Origin: a virus
DNA: 38,701 nucleotides
Reading direction: 5' to 3' (one strand)
IMG/VR virus record: IMGVR_UViG_3300043431_000612
Span: 1 to 38,701 of that record
Positions within the stretch are counted from its first letter, which is position 1; every line of letters starts with the position of its first letter. Shown piece after piece: positions 36,544 to 38,701 of this stretch. The notes beneath the pieces are model-generated. The model was given only the letters and a program-made list of their open reading frames with translations, did no database searches and had not been told where the DNA came from. Made by a program: the position numbers and the translations under genes.

Positions 36544-38610
36544 TTATACTCCTCTATACGGATTACTCTGTTGCACTTGCTGCTCCTTAATCCTCATATT
36601 CATCTTCGATTCTAGCTCTTTTCGTTGCATGTTTAAAAGCATTTCTAAATTCTTTCTATCCTGCTCTCGTTGCATGGCCTCTTGCTTCATTTGATGCTCG
36701 GCGTGATTCATCCCCATCTTTTGCATCGCTTGCGCTCCCTCATCTTGGCCTATCGCATGCGCTTGCTCTCCTTTAGCATAATTGAGGCTGGTTTCACTGG
36801 AGGTCTTTTGAATGTCTGCTTGCTTTTGCTGTGTTTCTAGCTGCGCCAGCATCAATTGAATTTGCTTCATTTGTTCGGCCGTCGGATCTTCTTGGTTTTT
36901 CGCTAACATACCCTTCCATTTTTGAACCAATGCATCCGGAAGCGGCGCATAATCTAAAATTTCAGGGGGGACAGGAAGCCCCGCTTGTAAGGCCATCGGC
37001 AATAATTGGGCCATCACACTAAAGGTGCGCTCTTTCATGTTCGGGCTGGTTGGGGCATCGTCAACAATAATATCATATTCAAAATCAACTGCCTCTTTGA
37101 TGAGCGGGATATATTGTGCCCCTTGCTCTCCTAACACACGAATCAAGCGACCATCTGAAATGTATGCTTTAATAAAGTAGTGCAACACCCGCCCTTGTTC
37201 TTTGCGGTAGCGGCGCAAGGAATCAAAAAAATTCGCTAAGACGGTGACGCCCGCTTGCTTTCGGTTCTCCTCCAGCCCCATGGCTTGATCGCGCCCCGCC
37301 ATGCCTAAAAATTCTAAGCTTACTCCTGGAACATCGTTAATACTTTGGATGGCATATTGTAAAAGTCTGTCGACACCATCAGGATACGGAGAAGGAGACT
37401 TCTGCTGAAATTTTCCTCCGGAGAGAGCTCCATCCCGAAGAACACTAATAGAGCCTGGCTTCGCGTGGTTTTCTTCAAATTTTCTTTGATTAGGAATCAT
37501 TCCCTCTTCCACATATACCCCGCTTTTCGCGCCTGTGTTTACAATGTGTTGAACTTGCGAAAAAAATTTATTTGCCCACCGTTGCGGGTCTTTCATGAGT
37601 TCAACTAACCCAAACCACACATTGTTGTTACGGTCACGAAGGCCCGTGATACTTTTAAAAGTAAAATGATTACACCCTAAATCTTGCTGGTCTAAAATAG
37701 ACGTTCCGCTTAAGAAATATTGTTTATATTGGCGTTTATATGTTTTAACGAAGGGAAGACCTTGTGCTTCTAATATCTGTTTTAAAGCGTTAAATTTTTG
37801 TTCATCCAGTTCAATGATTTTTCCGTTTTCTTCGAGCTTATAGACAGGAACTCGCGCCCATGTTTGATATTGGGCGACCGAGCACATATTGCTTTTCGTG
37901 TCATTAGGGTTGCTTTTCGTATCGTTCTCATATTTCCATTCGTCTGTGCCGTCGACTACGGCACCATCTGATCCTCCCCAAAAATTCCCTGAAGTAAAAT
38001 CAGCGTCTGGAAAAAGTGCCTCAAACTCTTTTTTGTTGATACTCTTAATTCGTGCCACCCAACGGGCGTCATCGTGATTTCTTTTTTTTGCATCAGGGTC
38101 TATAAGCATTTCAAGTGGATCTATTCTATCAATACACACTTTGCTTTCAGATCCACTTTCTGTATCCAGTCGCGTCTCTGTCCAACCTTCCCCGCAAATC
38201 AATGTGTCTTGAAATGCCTCGCTTTCTTCATCTTCCGCATCGCAACTATCCCGCACCCACTTAGCTGCGCTGGTCAGCATGTCACTCAATCCCGTGTCGG
38301 AAGTTTCACGAGGGGAATAGCGAACTTCTTGTCGATTTTGAAGCTCTAACCCTGCCACCGCGTTGACTGTTCTTGCAATACGATTAAAGGTCACGCAAGG
38401 TCGCCCTTCGTCTTGGAGAAGCTCCCTATCTTCAATGCTCCATTGATCCCCTGAAAAAAAGTCATAGTTTTCTTTAGCCGTGTTGCGCCAATCTGAAAAA
38501 TGAGTTCGTGCGTCTTTCAGGTTCTTGAGTATTTCTTTGAGCTTTTCTTGTTCTTCTTCCTCAGGCAGCCCAGGAACTTCCTGTCCTTCTTCTTTTTCCG
38601 TAGTAATCAT
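36544..38610 (-). CDS. Portal protein, P22 type
   Basis: 688 residues, close to P22 gp1 (725). The N terminus has LKDARTHFSDWRNTAKENYDFFSGDQWS and RPCVTFNRIARTVNAVAGLELQNRQEVRYSPR, the typical P22-portal opening. LGMAGRDQAMGLEENRKQAGVTVLANFFDSLRRYRKEQGRVL follows in the crown/stem region, and the C terminus is a Q/K/M-rich helical barrel (QMKQIQLMLAQLETQQKQADIQ). Twelve copies form the DNA channel to which terminase docks. It overlaps the terminase gene end by 50 bp; GGAGG lies about ten bases upstream of the start. Confidence 0.92.
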   Translation of the reverse strand: MITTEKEEGQEVPGLPEEEEQEKLKEILKNLKDARTHFSDWRNTAKENYDFFSGDQWSIEDRELLQDEGRPCVTFNRIARTVNAVAGLELQNRQEVRYSPRETSDTGLSDMLTSAAKWVRDSCDAEDEESEAFQDTLICGEGWTETRLDTESGSESKVCIDRIDPLEMLIDPDAKKRNHDDARWVARIKSINKKEFEALFPDADFTSGNFWGGSDGAVVDGTDEWKYENDTKSNPNDTKSNMCSVAQYQTWARVPVYKLEENGKIIELDEQKFNALKQILEAQGLPFVKTYKRQYKQYFLSGTSILDQQDLGCNHFTFKSITGLRDRNNNVWFGLVELMKDPQRWANKFFSQVQHIVNTGAKSGVYVEEGMIPNQRKFEENHAKPGSISVLRDGALSGGKFQQKSPSPYPDGVDRLLQYAIQSINDVPGVSLEFLGMAGRDQAMGLEENRKQAGVTVLANFFDSLRRYRKEQGRVLHYFIKAYISDGRLIRVLGEQGAQYIPLIKEAVDFEYDIIVDDAPTSPNMKERTFSVMAQLLPMALQAGLPVPPEILDYAPLPDALVQKWKGMLAKNQEDPTAEQMKQIQLMLAQLETQQKQADIQKTSSETSLNYAKGEQAHAIGQDEGAQAMQKMGMNHAEHQMKQEAMQREQDRKNLEMLLNMQRKELESKMNMRIKEQQVQQSNPYRGV

Positions 38611-38701
38611 GCTTGTCTTCCTCCTCCATCCGTGGCCATATCGCGCTTAAATCAGGGTCTAGTATGCGTGCCATGCAATCCATCATGTCATCATGCACAG
38701 G
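38561..38701 (-). CDS. terL: Terminase large subunit, C-terminal end (same gene as 1-1534)
   Basis: This is the right-hand end of the large terminase frame. Bases 38575-38701 repeat the coding sequence seen at 1-127, and 38561-38574 add the last few codons (ending SSWAA) and a TGA. The tail lies in another frame over the first 50 bases of the portal gene, a common overlap in packaging operons. Confidence 0.92.
   Translation of the reverse strand, partial: PVHDDMMDCMARILDPDLSAIWPRMEEEDKHDYYGKRRRTGSSWAA
38575..38701. repeat. Terminal direct repeat, right copy
   Basis: This is the second copy of the 127-base end overlap, exactly matching 1-127. It holds the 5' end of the portal gene and the 3' part of the large terminase gene. 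Confidence 0.95.

Overview
The window reads as a complete circular phage genome opened at an arbitrary point. The first 127 bases (1-127) reappear exactly as the last 127 (38575-38701), so the unique circle is 38,574 bp and the terminase gene runs through the joint. The content is that of a podovirus-like phage of a Gram-negative bacterium: P22-type portal, N4-gp56-type major capsid protein, head-tail adaptor, P22 gp10-like tail hub, ejection proteins, two related fibres, and a lysis set with holin, GH108 muramidase, inner spanin and outer-spanin lipoprotein. The same circle carries a plasmid backbone: a RepA-type initiator with DnaA boxes and a probable antisense-RNA/leader-peptide control circuit, a ParA/ribbon-helix-helix partition pair with a repeat-rich centromere candidate, a serine recombinase and a Phd/RelE-type toxin-antitoxin pair. 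No tyrosine or large serine integrase and no CI-like repressor was recognised. I read it as a phage-plasmid. The host is not named by the sequence; the AT-leaning composition, spanins, Q-like antiterminator and sugar-modifying genes fit a proteobacterium.

Layout. 1-1534 (continuing at 38561): large terminase, minus strand. 1554-2555: three small plus-strand genes and a tRNA-like sequence, inserted between the large terminase and the small-terminase-like gene. 2559-4019: small-terminase-like gene and three small relatives or neighbours that share shuffled segments. 4097-5745: a ParB-like protein and an ABC-ATPase/GNAT fusion, possibly DNA modification or anti-restriction. 5773-5904: a strong leftward promoter followed by an intrinsic terminator, just downstream of a Q-like antiterminator operon (5908-7336). 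7349-8717: origin, rep, leader peptide and antisense RNA. 8808-9900: partition genes and repeats. 10003-13276, plus strand: Sak4-like recombinase, a stand-alone response regulator, SSB, a zinc-ribbon protein, RNA ligase and a small membrane protein. 13259-13948: a FliA-type sigma factor. 14072-15602: a 1.5-kb serine-recombinase cassette between exact 31-bp direct repeats. 15833-17279, plus strand: two small genes, toxin-antitoxin, outer spanin. 17260-38610, minus strand: lysis, fibre, ejection, tail, glycan-modification and head genes.

How it may work together (inference). As a plasmid, Rep would fire the origin under antisense-RNA control, while ParA and its RHH partner segregate copies and the toxin-antitoxin penalises loss. 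On induction, the leftward operon makes the Q-like protein, which would let polymerase starting at 5870 read through the terminator at 5773-5800 into the late genes. The sigma factor and the response regulator are extra, unexplained regulatory inputs. A glycosyltransferase/methyltransferase cassette inside the head genes, behind its own upstream terminator, looks like an acquired surface-modification module.
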